Shown: positions 21,826-31,529, numbered from the stretch's first letter. The stretch is 64,000 nucleotides of DNA from Thioalkalivibrio sulfidiphilus (GCF_000377945.1 NZ_KB898921.1:62001-126000); one strand, 5' to 3'. Notes: generated from the letters alone by a model not told the origin. Numbers and translations are program-made.

Positions 21826-22170
21826 TCAGAGCGAATAGGCCACCATGCGACGGATGCCGTCGATGCGGTTGTCCTCCTGGTAGAGCACGAAGACCGCATC
21901 CCTGGCCTCGTCGGAGAGCTTCAGATAGAGCAGATGGGTGCCCAGGAATCGCTCGCTCAGTTCCTGTTCGAACGCGTTCCTGTCCAGACCCGGCGTCAGG
22001 GCGCTGCGGCCGGAGGGCGCAGTGACATCCGAGTGGATCGCCTGGGTCGAGTTGTCCAGAGCGGCAAGTTGCTGGAACTGTTCCGCCTCGCCCTGGCTGG
22101 CATGGACGAAACCGATGATGAAGAAGGCGGCGGTGGTAACAACAGTCCGTGTGATCTTCCGTGTAAACAT
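21826..22170 (-). CDS. Hypothetical exported protein
   Basis: 114 residues from the ATG at 22170, which has GGGAG about 9 nt upstream; an earlier in-frame start at 22200 lacks this. MFTRKITRTVVTTAAFFIIG is a short signal peptide or anchor. The mature part is helical, ending SDEARDAVFVLYQEDNRIDG. No cysteine, no recognised domain. It converges with the RND operon across the tandem repeat. Confidence 0.65.
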   Translation of the reverse strand: MFTRKITRTVVTTAAFFIIGFVHASQGEAEQFQQLAALDNSTQAIHSDVTAPSGRSALTPGLDRNAFEQELSERFLGTHLLYLKLSDEARDAVFVLYQEDNRIDGIRRMVAYSL

Positions 22171-22705
22171 TTTCTTATCTCCCGGGCGGTGCCCAATCAT
22201 CAGGTCAACTTCACTGTCACTCTGGCAGTGATCCGGACCCCTGTGCCGAGATTCTCGTCACAACTGTGAATCCGGTTGCTGCGGTGTCTTCAGTCAGTCG
22301 ATCGTCAGACACTGAGTGGGAGGCTAGCGGGAAGAAATGCATTTGAGGGGGCACTGAGGATGAGGTGGTGCTTTTCGCGGACGGGCTGTGAGCCGGCTTT
22401 CCAATGTGTGACCGGGCTCGCAGGCAAAGTGTGATGGCTATCGTCTGACTTTTTTGCTGGCCGATGAACGTTCCGGGTCAATGGCATACGAACCATCGCT
22501 CAGGGCGATCACTAGTATCTTTCCGGGCGATGAATGTGCGCTCGCCGGCCGGATCCCGCGTCAAGCCATGCGGCTCAGCAAGCCAGCCCCTGGACTGCAT
22601 GTGCCAGGTTGTCCATTCAGGTAAGATAACCCATCCGAAGGACTTAACCTTTCACCTGATGTGGATGAATCAGGCCTGGATCTTGCCGATGAGGGCCGAT
22701 TGATC
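22171..22705. other. Gene-free stretch upstream of a GntR regulator
   Basis: About 535 bp between divergent genes; it must hold both promoters. No structured RNA, repeat or convincing ORF was seen. Confidence 0.5.
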
Positions 22706-23455
22706 ATGAACGAGTCGATCAGCACGCCGGATCTCCACCACGGCCCCCTGTACAAACGGGTCAAGCGCCTGCTGACCCAGGGACTCGCGGCGGGCGAGTG
22801 GAAACCCAACGAGGCCATCCCCAGCGAGTCGAAACTGGCGCAACGCTTCAACGTCAGCATCGGCACGGTGCGCAAGGCCATCGACGAGCTGGCTGCCGAG
22901 AACATCCTGGTGCGCCAGCAGGGCCGTGGCACCTTCGTGGCCACCCACTCCGTGAACCGCTACCTGTATCACTTCTACCATGTGATCAACGAAGACGGGA
23001 CAAAGCACCTGCCCGTCCCGGAGCTGCTGCAATACCGGCGCATCAAGGCCGATGCCCGCCTCGCCACCCGCCTGAACCTGGAGCGGGGTGATCGAGTCAT
23101 CCACGTGCGCAACCTGTTGCGCATGGAAGGCAAGCCGGTGGAGGTCTACGACATCTACCTCGATGCCGCGCGGTTCGATGCCCTGGACAGGGAGAGCTTC
23201 GAGCGGCGCACGGGACCCGTCTACCAGCTCTACCAGGAGCGACTGGGCCTGAACGTGATCCGGACCTCGGAGCAGTTGCGCGCGGTGGGCGTGGGGCCGG
23301 AAGAAGCGCAGTTGCTCGGCGTGGCGGTCAACACGCCGGTGCTGCAGGTCGAACGCATTGCCTACACATACCACGACACCCCCGTGGAATACCGCTGCTC
23401 CCTGGTGAACACCACCGCGCACGTGTACCAGAGCGTTCAGGAAGCCAGGCCTTGA
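22706..23455 (+). CDS. GntR-family regulator, HutC subfamily
   Basis: 249 residues from the ATG at 22706 (an upstream in-frame start at 22661 adds 15 unlike residues). N-terminal winged helix: IPSESKLAQRFNVSIGTVRK, then AENILVRQQGRGTFVA, typical of GntR. The C-terminal UTRA effector domain spans about 90-245. HutC relatives bind small metabolites and repress adjacent catabolic or transport genes. The AEC transporter begins 60 nt downstream in the same direction and is the probable target. Confidence 0.9.
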   Translation: MNESISTPDLHHGPLYKRVKRLLTQGLAAGEWKPNEAIPSESKLAQRFNVSIGTVRKAIDELAAENILVRQQGRGTFVATHSVNRYLYHFYHVINEDGTKHLPVPELLQYRRIKADARLATRLNLERGDRVIHVRNLLRMEGKPVEVYDIYLDAARFDALDRESFERRTGPVYQLYQERLGLNVIRTSEQLRAVGVGPEEAQLLGVAVNTPVLQVERIAYTYHDTPVEYRCSLVNTTAHVYQSVQEARP

Positions 23456-23514
23456 TCGCCGCTCCAGGTCGCGGCGCATGCCCGGCCCTGTCATCGTAGA
23501 GCGGCCATCAATCC

Positions 23515-24408
23515 ATGAATGTCATCGGTCTGCTCCTGCCGACCATTGCCCTGGTCCTGATCGGTTACCTGTTGCGCCGTTACGGGGTGTTCGGCCAGTC
23601 CTTCTGGCCGGACCTGGAACGGCTCACCTACTATATCCTCTTCCCTGCCCTGCTGTTCGGCACCCTGGCCAGCCGGCCGCTGCAACTGGATCAGGCCAGT
23701 CCCATGATCTACACCGGCGTGCTGTTCATGGGCGCGGGCATGATCCTGGGTTACGCCGCCCGCTGGCTGTTCAGGATGCCCACGGTGTCGTTCGGCTCGG
23801 CGTTCCAGTGCAGCTTCCGCTTCAACAGCTACATCGGCTTCGCAATCCTGGGCGCCCTGTATGCCCAGGATGGCATCGCCAGCTTCGGCCTGCTCGCGGG
23901 TTTCATGATCCCCCTGGTGAACGTGGCCTCGGTGTGGGTCCTGGCCCATCACGGCGGCGGCGGGGTGTTCAGGGAAATCCTGGGCAATCCGCTGATCCTC
24001 TCCACCTTCGCGGGCCTGGCCTGGGCGGCATTGGGCATCCCGGTGCCGGAGGTGCTCGACGTCACCCTGGGTTTCCTGGGGGGTGCGGCCCTGCCCCTGG
24101 GCCTGATCGCGGTGGGCGCGGGTTTGCGCCTGGTGATTCCAGGGCGGCAGGTGGGCGTGGTGGTCTATCTCAGCGCGGTGAAGCTGCTCGCCGTGCCGGC
24201 GATGGCCTGGTGGGTGGGAGGCATGTTCGGTCTGCAGGGGGAATACCTGGCCGCGGCGGTGGTGATGGCCGCGCTGCCCACCGCTTCGTCGGCCTACATC
24301 CTCGCCGTGCGCATGGGCGGCGACGGCCCGTTGGTGGCGTCCATCACCGCGGTGAACATGCTGGCGGCGATTGCCACGCTGCCGATCTGGCTGGCACTGC
24401 TGAAATGA
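23515..24408 (+). CDS. AEC-family transporter
   Basis: 297 residues with about ten hydrophobic segments in two inverted five-helix halves, typical of the auxin efflux carrier/MdcF family of bacterial organic-acid transporters. The N-terminus reads NVIGLLLPTIALVLIGYLLR and the conserved helix-break segment is LPTASSAYILA. Co-directional with the GntR/HutC regulator 60 nt upstream, which suggests substrate-controlled expression. Substrate unknown; malate or malonate are family precedents. Confidence 0.88.
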   Translation: MNVIGLLLPTIALVLIGYLLRRYGVFGQSFWPDLERLTYYILFPALLFGTLASRPLQLDQASPMIYTGVLFMGAGMILGYAARWLFRMPTVSFGSAFQCSFRFNSYIGFAILGALYAQDGIASFGLLAGFMIPLVNVASVWVLAHHGGGGVFREILGNPLILSTFAGLAWAALGIPVPEVLDVTLGFLGGAALPLGLIAVGAGLRLVIPGRQVGVVVYLSAVKLLAVPAMAWWVGGMFGLQGEYLAAAVVMAALPTASSAYILAVRMGGDGPLVASITAVNMLAAIATLPIWLALLK

Positions 24409-24483
24409 AGTAGGAAGTGTGAATTGGGAAGTCGGAACTCAAGGCCATTGACTTCGCACTTCCCAATTCACACTTCCTACTTC
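24407..24483. terminator. Perfect 26-bp inverted repeat between convergent genes
   Basis: Arms 24407-24432 (GAAGTAGGAAGTGTGAATTG...) and 24458-24483 are exact complements around a 25-nt loop. It overlaps the stop of the + strand transporter and abuts the stop of the - strand phosphorylase. Placement suggests a bidirectional terminator, but it is not GC-rich and lacks long T tracts, so it could equally be a palindromic repeat element. Confidence 0.65.
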
Positions 24484-25260
<777 letters not shown>

Positions 25261-25334
25261 CTATCGCGATGCGGAAAGGGTCATTCTGTGATCAATCCTG
25301 CGGCATCCTGCCTTGCCTGTCCATGTCGGGAGCG

Positions 25335-25892
25335 TTACATGCCCTTCACGGCGTAGATGCCCGGGGCATTGCGCAGGTACTCCTTGTAGTCCATGCCGTA
25401 ACCGAACACGTAGCGGTCCTCCACTTCCACGCCCACGAAGTCGGCCTTCATGTTCGGGTCGCGGCGGTCGTGGTTCTTGAGCACCAGCATGGCGGTGTGC
25501 ACAGAACTGGCCCCGTGCTGGCGGCAGTAGTCGATGATGCCGGCCAGGGTGTGGCCTTCGTCGAGGATGTCGTCGACCACCAGTACGGCGCGGCCTTCGA
25601 GGGGGGTCTGGGGACGCACCAGCCAGTGCAACTCGGCGGCGCCTTTCACGTCACCGCGGTAGCGGGTGGCGTGCAGGTAATCCACTTGCAGGGGGAAATT
25701 CAGGCGGGTCAGGAGATGACCGGCGGCGACAACGCCGCCGGTCATGACACACAGTACGAGCGGATCACGTCCGCCAAGGCTTGCGGTGATCTCCCGGGCC
25801 ATGCGGTCCAGGGCCTTCTCTACCGAGGCCTGGTCGTGGAGGCAGTCCGCCTCACGCCAGACCTGCTCAGCCTGTTCGGCGCTTACCGCCAT
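25335..25892 (-). CDS. hpt: Hypoxanthine-guanine phosphoribosyltransferase
   Basis: 185 residues. The PRPP-binding loop is VLVVDDILDEGHTLAGI, the N-terminal loop is VLCVMTGGVVAAGHLL, and the C-terminal purine-binding part is VFGYGMDYKEYLRN. It converts hypoxanthine or guanine plus PRPP to IMP or GMP. Position between dsrE-like and mtiP genes, all leftward, forms a purine/methylthio salvage unit. Confidence 0.93.
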   Translation of the reverse strand: MAVSAEQAEQVWREADCLHDQASVEKALDRMAREITASLGGRDPLVLCVMTGGVVAAGHLLTRLNFPLQVDYLHATRYRGDVKGAAELHWLVRPQTPLEGRAVLVVDDILDEGHTLAGIIDYCRQHGASSVHTAMLVLKNHDRRDPNMKADFVGVEVEDRYVFGYGMDYKEYLRNAPGIYAVKGM

Positions 25893-25941
25893 GGTGCCAC
25901 CGCGCCGCGGTCGGTCTGGTTGGCACCATGCTTCACCATCA

Positions 25942-26310
25942 TCAGTAGGTGAAGGTGACGGTGTCGTCGTCCATGGCCTCGCTGATCACGTAGGCGCCAC
26001 CGACGGTCTCTTCGATCTCGGGGATCAGGTCGTCGCCCCACAGGTCCAGGGTCGGGGTGCAGACCTTGAACTTCACGCCGGCTTCGGCGGCGTCCTTGAT
26101 GAACTCGTACACGGACTTGGGGCTGCCTTCCTGCACGAACAGCTTTTCGGCAACACCCTTCTTGGCCAGTTCGCCGGCACGGCCGGTCATGACCACTTCC
26201 ACGTCATATTCCATGGCGGCTGCCACGGTGGCCTGGAAGAACGGGGCACCCAGTTCGGAGGGGTTGGTGGGATCGGTGTTGACCATGACGATCAGCAGCT
26301 TGTCAGCCAT
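25942..26310 (-). CDS. DsrE-family protein
   Basis: 122 residues from the ATG at 26310 with GGAG nine nt upstream; a longer in-frame start (26379) is unsupported. MADKLLIVMVNTDPTNPSEL and VEVVMTGRAGELAKKGVAE are characteristic of the DsrE/DsrF-like alpha/beta fold. A single cysteine (FKVCTPTLDLWG) sits where sulfurtransferase members carry their persulfide cysteine. Sulfur relay is possible, but many DsrE-like proteins are uncharacterised, and no dsr or tus genes are adjacent. Confidence 0.85.
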   Translation of the reverse strand: MADKLLIVMVNTDPTNPSELGAPFFQATVAAAMEYDVEVVMTGRAGELAKKGVAEKLFVQEGSPKSVYEFIKDAAEAGVKFKVCTPTLDLWGDDLIPEIEETVGGAYVISEAMDDDTVTFTY

Positions 26311-26468
26311 TTGAGTAATCTCCAGCAGTGAGTCGTGCTTGAAAGAAAGTGCGGCATTATAGGGACGTGTTCCCCGCAAAGCCAGTCACCTTACAAGGTC
26401 CGTGGGAGCGCAAAATCACCTGATGCGGGCATAAATTATAGCTCTGCTCCGGCGCTTTGCCGGCCGGT

Positions 26469-27512
26469 TCAGACATCCAGTTCCATCAGGGGTGAATCGT
26501 CCAGGGCGCCGATCACCGCCTTGGCCTTCTGCCACTCATCGGAGTCCGTCAGCTCCCCCCAGCTTATGCCCTTGCGTCCGTGCATGCGGGCCAGCCGGGC
26601 GATGGAGACCGGGTCCGGTTCGTCGTCCAGGGCGTCCAGCACCCGGGCAGCCTGTTCCGGATGGTTGCAGACCAGCACCATGTCGCAGCCGGCCTTGAGT
26701 GCCGCGCGGGCCCGGTCCGGGTAATCCCCCATGCACTCGGCACCGGCCATGCTCAGGTCGTCGCTGAAGATCACGCCCTCGAAGCCCAGCCGGTCACGCA
26801 GTTCGCCGCGCAGCCAGTAGCTGGAAAAGCCTGCCGGCAGGAGGTTGCAGCGTTCGTAGACCACGTGGGCGGGCATGATCCCCGCCAGGCCGAAACGCAC
26901 CATGCGTTCGAAGGGCAGGATGTCCGTGTAGAGATCCGCCGGGGTGCGTCGATCCACCGGCAGGGCGAGATGGGAGTCCTCGCGCACCCCGCCATGCCCC
27001 GGAAAGTGCTTGCCCACGGCGGCCATGCCCGCGTGCTGCATGCCGCTCATGTAGTGATGCGCCAGGTCCGCCACCACCTCGGGGTCCCTGTGGAAGGCAC
27101 GGTCGCCGATCACGCCGCTGACCCCGTGGGCCAGGTCCAGCACCGGGGCAAAGCTGAAATCCACACCCACGGCGCGCAGCTCGGCGGCCATCAGCCAGCC
27201 GGCCATCTGCGCCAGTTCCCTGCCACGGGCATGGTTGCGGTCGTACTGCTCGCCGAAGCGGGCTGCGGCCGGCAGGCGCGTGAAGCCCTCGCGAAAGCGC
27301 TGCACCCGCCCACCCTCGTGGTCCACGGCCACCAGCAGTCGGGGCGTGCGCAGGGCATGGATCTCGCGCACCAGTTCCGTGAGTTGTCCCAGGGACTCGA
27401 AGTTGCGGGTGAACAGGATCACCCCGCCGGCCCGGGGATGGGTCAGCAGGCGGCGTTCCGTCTCGGTGAGCGCGGTGCCCTCCAGGTCCAGCATGACGGG
27501 GCCCAGTGACAT
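26469..27512 (-). CDS. nagZ: Beta-N-acetylhexosaminidase (cell-wall recycling)
   Basis: 347 residues, glycoside hydrolase family 3. The signature KHFPGHGGVREDSHLALP carries the flexible-loop His/Asp of NagZ, and FSDDLSMAG holds the nucleophile Asp. It cleaves GlcNAc from anhydromuropeptides in the cytoplasm. The nagZ-hpt-mtiP neighbourhood resembles the P. aeruginosa nagZ-PA3004 order, here with a DsrE gene inserted. First gene of the leftward cluster, with a MITE just upstream at 27545. Confidence 0.95.
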   Translation of the reverse strand: MSLGPVMLDLEGTALTETERRLLTHPRAGGVILFTRNFESLGQLTELVREIHALRTPRLLVAVDHEGGRVQRFREGFTRLPAAARFGEQYDRNHARGRELAQMAGWLMAAELRAVGVDFSFAPVLDLAHGVSGVIGDRAFHRDPEVVADLAHHYMSGMQHAGMAAVGKHFPGHGGVREDSHLALPVDRRTPADLYTDILPFERMVRFGLAGIMPAHVVYERCNLLPAGFSSYWLRGELRDRLGFEGVIFSDDLSMAGAECMGDYPDRARAALKAGCDMVLVCNHPEQAARVLDALDDEPDPVSIARLARMHGRKGISWGELTDSDEWQKAKAVIGALDDSPLMELDV

Positions 27513-27544
27513 GGATGGTTCCTTTCAGTTGGGTGGGGTCGTGA

Positions 27545-27806
27545 CTAGCTCGCATATCTCACCGGTCGGACACCGGCTGGCGCGCAACAGGTTGACACAT
27601 TAGTCAAACACATCGAAATGGTTGCCGACCTCAGCATGACAGTCTGTTCCCGCCGGAGTCCTATCGCGGTTCAGGCTCGTCTTCGCGCCCGTAGGCTTGC
27701 TCTTCACTCAACCCATAGCGATTGCTATGGGTTTCGCTCCAGAGCGGCGCCTACAGACACGAATCCTTCGCCTGCTCCCGCGATCCCGGTGAGATATGCG
27801 AGCTAG
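27545..27806. repeat. MITE-like element, family A termini with a different interior
   Basis: Perfect 21-bp inverted termini: 27545-27565 begins CTAGCTCGCATATCTCACCG and 27786-27806 is its complement. The ends match family A almost exactly, but the 220-bp interior is unrelated and has stops in the corresponding frame. It is bounded by CTAG. This points to several non-autonomous elements mobilised by one transposase absent from the window. It lies between nagZ and the next rightward gene. Confidence 0.88.
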
Positions 27807-28015
27807 CCGGTCAGGATCGTGGGCCGATTGTAGCGGAAGCAGCGGCGCCGGCGGCGCTTGCTCAAATGCACGATTCCGTGCAGGCGCGCACCACTATGGT
27901 GCGTGGACTTGGCCGGGCAAGCCATTCAGGGCTGTAGAGCGCGGTGTTCGGACTGGCCCGAAGGGTGCATGGCGCCCTGTGAATGCCCAGATCCTGCACG
28001 GGAGCACCCGCAAGC

Positions 28016-28849
28016 ATGTCCGAAAACCTCGAACGCGCCGTCTCTGTCCACGACCTCGGCCCGCGCACCCAGCGCCCCCGCGTTGCGCTGGTCAATGCCG
28101 GCGGGCACAACATCAATGCCCGCTTTGTGCTGGCCCGGCTGGCCGCCTACCTGCGCGGCCTGGAACAGGGAGATCCGTCGGTCCCGGGCAGACTGCGCCA
28201 ACGGGTTCTGGTGGTGCCTTCCGGGCAGCCGGAGGTGCTCCCGGACGAGGTGCTGGTCCAGGCGGGTCAGGCCTGGCACCGGGTGGTGCTGGACACCGGC
28301 TGCCGGGGCATGGACGCCCTGCCCCAGGTTCGCCTGGGCGCACGTCCCTCCGATGACGAGCGCGCCTCGGCCTGCCTGTTCGGCCTGCCCTCGGTGTGCG
28401 AGGCCGATGACACCCATACGGATGGCCATGGCGTGCCTTGGCTGGAGCACCTGGACGGCGCCTCCGGGGAGCGCTACATGGTCATTGCCGGCCATGGCGA
28501 GGATCTGCAGCCGGCCCTGTGTGAACGTCTGTTCCGGGCACTGATCGCCTTCCTGCTGCGGGTGGAGGCCATCCAGGGCATCGAACTGGCGGACGAGGAG
28601 GACGACCTGCACTACTTCGGCAGCGACCAGGTGTTTCGCTTCACCAGCCAGCAGCCGGGCCTGTTCGTGTTTCGCCAGGTGCCCGGCCAATGGCTGCAGG
28701 CTGGAGACCTGCTGGGCTACCTCTACGACGAGCACGACGGAACCCTGCTGGAGGAATTGCGCGCGCCGGTCGCGGGCCTGCTGGCAAGCCTTCGGCGCAG
28801 TCCCCTGGTGAGTGAGGGTGCCGTGCTGGCGCTGATACACCGGCGTTGA
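28016..28849 (+). CDS. AstE/AspA-like (succinylglutamate desuccinylase family) protein with altered metal site
   Basis: 277 residues from the ATG at 28016 (an in-frame start at 27983 adds 11 residues). The C-terminal domain (GLFVFRQVPGQWLQAGDLLG, then EELRAPVAGLLASLRRSPLV) is the barrel-sandwich typical of AstE/AspA zinc hydrolases. In the N-terminal motif where family members have HGNEING, this protein reads GGHNINA, so the first two zinc ligands (His, Glu) seem replaced by Gly and Asn. It may be a non-zinc or non-catalytic member. Alignment should test this. Confidence 0.65.
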   Translation: MSENLERAVSVHDLGPRTQRPRVALVNAGGHNINARFVLARLAAYLRGLEQGDPSVPGRLRQRVLVVPSGQPEVLPDEVLVQAGQAWHRVVLDTGCRGMDALPQVRLGARPSDDERASACLFGLPSVCEADDTHTDGHGVPWLEHLDGASGERYMVIAGHGEDLQPALCERLFRALIAFLLRVEAIQGIELADEEDDLHYFGSDQVFRFTSQQPGLFVFRQVPGQWLQAGDLLGYLYDEHDGTLLEELRAPVAGLLASLRRSPLVSEGAVLALIHRR

Positions 28850-28926
28850 TGAAGGGGGGTGTTTCAGTCAATGACGCCCAGGTGGCCGCAGCAATTGTTC
28901 AGGTCCACTGGGGTATAGGAAGGATC

Positions 28927-28998
28927 CGTAGGTCGGGCTTCAGCCCGACTGCCGGTGCCCACCGAAGCCGTGTTTGTCGGGCTGAAGCCCGACCTACG
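28927..28998. repeat. REP-type inverted repeat pair
   Basis: CGTAGGTCGGGCTTCAGCCC... at 28927-28949 and its exact complement at 28976-28998 (23 bp). Each arm also contains its own small hairpin (GTCGGGCTTCAGCCCGAC), the structure of a REP doublet mobilised by RAYT transposases. It is in a convergent intergenic region. Confidence 0.88.
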
Positions 28999-29026
28999 AC
29001 ACGAGCAGTGATTATGCAAAAGCGCC

Positions 29027-29560
29027 CTAGAGCGCACTCCTGAGGCGCTGATACTCCGGATCCGCGTTCGAGCCGAACAGGGGGTCCGTGGCCTGTTCCT
29101 CGGCCAAATCCATGTCATCCCAGTCCTTGGTGCTGATGTGGGTCCGGGCCATGGGAAAGATGGTGGTTTCCTCGAAATCCAGGTGCCGGCGCTGGTGCAG
29201 CAGGTAGTCCTGCGCCACCTCCAGGAAGCTGCGTCGTTCCATGGCGGCTTCGCTCTCCACGTCCCGCACCGCGTCGCGGAAGGCCTTGCCCTTGGCATAG
29301 AGGGCCTCGTGCTCCTCCCGAAGCCGGTTGACCGCCTCGCGGGTGGAAGGATTGACTTCCTCCAGTCGGGCGAAGACCCGGTCCTCTAGGGGATGATGAC
29401 AGCGATCCCCGTGCTGGGTCAGGTAATGCAGACCGTCATAGATGAGCGACAGGTCCGCCGGCAGGTTGCCGTTGAAGCGCTTGAGTTCGCGCTCGATCAG
29501 GTCGAGCACGCGGGCCATGTGGACATGGTCCTGGTGAAGGTGTTCGAGTATCTGGCTCAC
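29027..29560 (-). CDS. Hemerythrin HHE-domain protein
   Basis: 177 residues from a GTG at 29560 that has GGGAG 8 nt upstream; the longer frame upstream is overlap with the next gene. The HHE cation-binding pattern is visible: HQDHVHMARVLDLIE, HYLTQHGDRCHHPLEDRVF, REEHEALYAKG and LLHQRRHLDFEETTIFP, giving the paired His/Glu ligands of a di-iron centre. Roles known for the family include O2, NO or iron-stress handling. It follows a membrane sensor gene by about 100 nt in the same direction, so the two may act together. Confidence 0.88.
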   Translation of the reverse strand: MSQILEHLHQDHVHMARVLDLIERELKRFNGNLPADLSLIYDGLHYLTQHGDRCHHPLEDRVFARLEEVNPSTREAVNRLREEHEALYAKGKAFRDAVRDVESEAAMERRSFLEVAQDYLLHQRRHLDFEETTIFPMARTHISTKDWDDMDLAEEQATDPLFGSNADPEYQRLRSAL

Positions 29561-29664
29561 GACCTGACTCCCGGAGTATCCGCATTCCAGCCCGAGCGGG
29601 ATGAAACACGCAATGTGGCACCTGTCTGGAGTATCAGACCCGCCCCTGGGGGCGTCAAGGTGGC

Positions 29665-30654
29665 TCATTGGGATCTGTGCTGCTCCCCCTCTTTGCCGGG
29701 CCATCCCCTGCGGTGACTCAGCAGAATGGATTCGGCGCGCGCACCCAGATAGACGTAGATGCCCAGACCGATCAACAGGCCCACGGCGGCAAACATCATC
29801 CACACTGCTTCGAGCATCAGGTCTGTGTCCGACAGGGCCGACTTGAACATCAGCAGCAGGGCCTCGATGGACACCGCGATCAGGATGGCGGCGATGAAGC
29901 GTGTGATGGTGCGCCGGGTGGAGCTGTGCCGGAAGATGTCCTTGTGCAGCAGCACCTCTTCCTCCAGCACGGTCTTGCCCAGGTCGAAAACTGCCAGCGC
30001 CAGGGTCAGGAAGATGATCACCCCAAAGGGCAGCAGATGACGCTCGGTCGTTCTGCCATCGCTGCCCAGCAGGCTTGAGAGTTCCGCGAAGGCGGTGAAC
30101 AACAGCACGCCGACCACCAGCAAGAGACCGATGACAATCAGGCTGTAGACGCCGCGAAACAGCGGCTGAAACCGCCGCCGCACGCGGTCGCCCATGATGA
30201 ACTCGATCAGTGTGCTCAGGCCGGCGTCGAGGACCACGTAGCCGATGATGCGGCCTTCCCGGTCGCGGCAGGCCATGGTTGCGCTCAGGCACAGGTCGCG
30301 GCTGGCGCTGGAGAGATAGGGATCGGTGACGATGGCCGCCCCGCCCGAGTTCACCGCCAGGCGGTAGTAGGGTCGCTGGCTGCGGTCCACGCCCTGTCCC
30401 TCGCCCAGCAAGTTGGCACATCGGCCACGCCCCAGGTTCTCGCCCACCTGGATGCCGTCCGGGTCCAGGGCGTAGAGCAATTCAACGAAGGGATAGCGTT
30501 CACCGAGGCAGCGGATGACCTTGTGTCGCGCCTCGGCATCGGTTACCAGCGCGGCACTGGCCACACCCTGGATGATGGAGGCGAGCAGGTCGCGGATGGC
30601 CTCGCGGTGCTCGTGGTAACGCTCCAGGGTACTGAGAAAGCTTGCCGTCCCCAT
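29665..30654 (-). CDS. Membrane protein with PDC/Cache-like sensor domain
   Basis: 329 residues from the ATG at 30654 with GGAG 9 nt upstream. Residues 1-150 resemble a PDC sensor (ERYPFVELLYALDPDGIQVG, RPYYRLAVNSGG, GYVVLDAGLSTLIEFI). Four membrane helices follow (about 172-196, 212-234, 261-283, 291-313). There is no output domain such as GGDEF or kinase. No signal peptide is seen before the PDC part, so its side of the membrane is unclear. Upstream of a hemerythrin-like gene. Confidence 0.75.
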   Translation of the reverse strand: MGTASFLSTLERYHEHREAIRDLLASIIQGVASAALVTDAEARHKVIRCLGERYPFVELLYALDPDGIQVGENLGRGRCANLLGEGQGVDRSQRPYYRLAVNSGGAAIVTDPYLSSASRDLCLSATMACRDREGRIIGYVVLDAGLSTLIEFIMGDRVRRRFQPLFRGVYSLIVIGLLLVVGVLLFTAFAELSSLLGSDGRTTERHLLPFGVIIFLTLALAVFDLGKTVLEEEVLLHKDIFRHSSTRRTITRFIAAILIAVSIEALLLMFKSALSDTDLMLEAVWMMFAAVGLLIGLGIYVYLGARAESILLSHRRGWPGKEGEQHRSQ

Positions 30655-31053
30655 GGATGCACTCTCCAAAAAAATGGGGTGCGTGATGCACCCCAAAGCA
30701 GGAGGAGTTGAGACATGGCCAACAAGAGCGGAAGGTCCGTCAAGTTAGTCACGACTGGAGTAATGCATTCGGCGTGCCAACTATGAATTTATCGATAAAA
30801 CATGGGCTTGAGAAATATGCTCCAGATCGGGGTGCGCCAGGGATGCACAAGGAGCGATAAAACTGCGCCGGCTTGGTGCATTGCGCAAAAGAGCAATGTG
30901 CTTTCGTGCCGAATGCAAACTGGGACGCGGGTCGTGTAAGCCTGCCAGAAGCCTGCTAAGATCACCGCAAGTCAGGGATTTACCGCATTTTATCGGCGGC
31001 CAGGTGGCCGCGTCTTCAACCCACCCATTGTTCATCAGTCCAGGGAGAGTTCG
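30655..31053. other. Gene-free stretch between divergent genes
   Basis: About 400 bp, presumably with the promoters of the sensor gene and the lipoprotein gene. No ORF, RNA or repeat was recognised. Confidence 0.5.
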
Positions 31054-31365
31054 ATGTCCACTAAGCTGATCCGTTTGAGTGTTCTGTCCGGCCTGGTCCT
31101 GTCCGCCGCCCTGCTGGGTGGTTGTGCCACCACCTCGGATCTGGCCGAGGTTCGCGCCACGGCCGACGAGGCCAAGGCCGCAGCCGCCCGTGCCCAGAGC
31201 GATGCCGCCCAGGCACGCACCGCTGCCGACGCCGCCACCCGCACCGCCAACGAGGCCCGCAACCTGGCCGTCGAGGCCAACCGTAAGGCGGACGCGGCCC
31301 TGGAAGAGTATGCCCGTCTCAAGGAAAGCATGGAGCGCATGTACCAGCGCAGCCCTGCCAAGTAA
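31054..31365 (+). CDS. Lpp/OprI-like major outer membrane lipoprotein
   Basis: 103 residues. Lipoprotein signal SVLSGLVLSAALLGGC with the lipobox LGGC (Cys24). The remainder is a continuous alanine-rich heptad coiled coil (about 30-95), as in Braun lipoprotein and Pseudomonas OprI. It ends SPAK with a C-terminal lysine, the residue that L,D-transpeptidases couple to peptidoglycan in Lpp. An L,D-transpeptidase is encoded about 500 bp away (31882-33153), so outer-membrane tethering by that pair is plausible. A hairpin terminator follows. Confidence 0.85.
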   Translation: MSTKLIRLSVLSGLVLSAALLGGCATTSDLAEVRATADEAKAAAARAQSDAAQARTAADAATRTANEARNLAVEANRKADAALEEYARLKESMERMYQRSPAK

Positions 31366-31382
31366 CTCGGATTGAAGTCATC

Positions 31383-31415
31383 GGACCGGCGAGCCACGGC
31401 GAGCCGGTCCGGTTT
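31383..31415 (+). terminator. Hairpin terminator after the lipoprotein gene
   Basis: GGACCGGC (31383-31390) pairs with GCCGGTCC (31403-31410) and is followed by GGTTTCTC. A strong stem 18 nt after the stop codon; the T run is short. Confidence 0.7.
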
Positions 31416-31529
31416 CTCATCGGCCTGCGTATGATCGCCCGGAGGGCTTCATGCTTAGGCGACCCTGATTGCGCCCGATTTCGGGCGTTTTTTGTGGGTG
31501 GGCATATAGCTTGAAAGGCTTAAACGGCC

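Noticed and set aside
29027-30421. 464-codon frame including the hemerythrin domain
   Set aside because: The upstream part is a shadow of the PDC-sensor gene; the GTG at 29560 with a good ribosome site is the real start.
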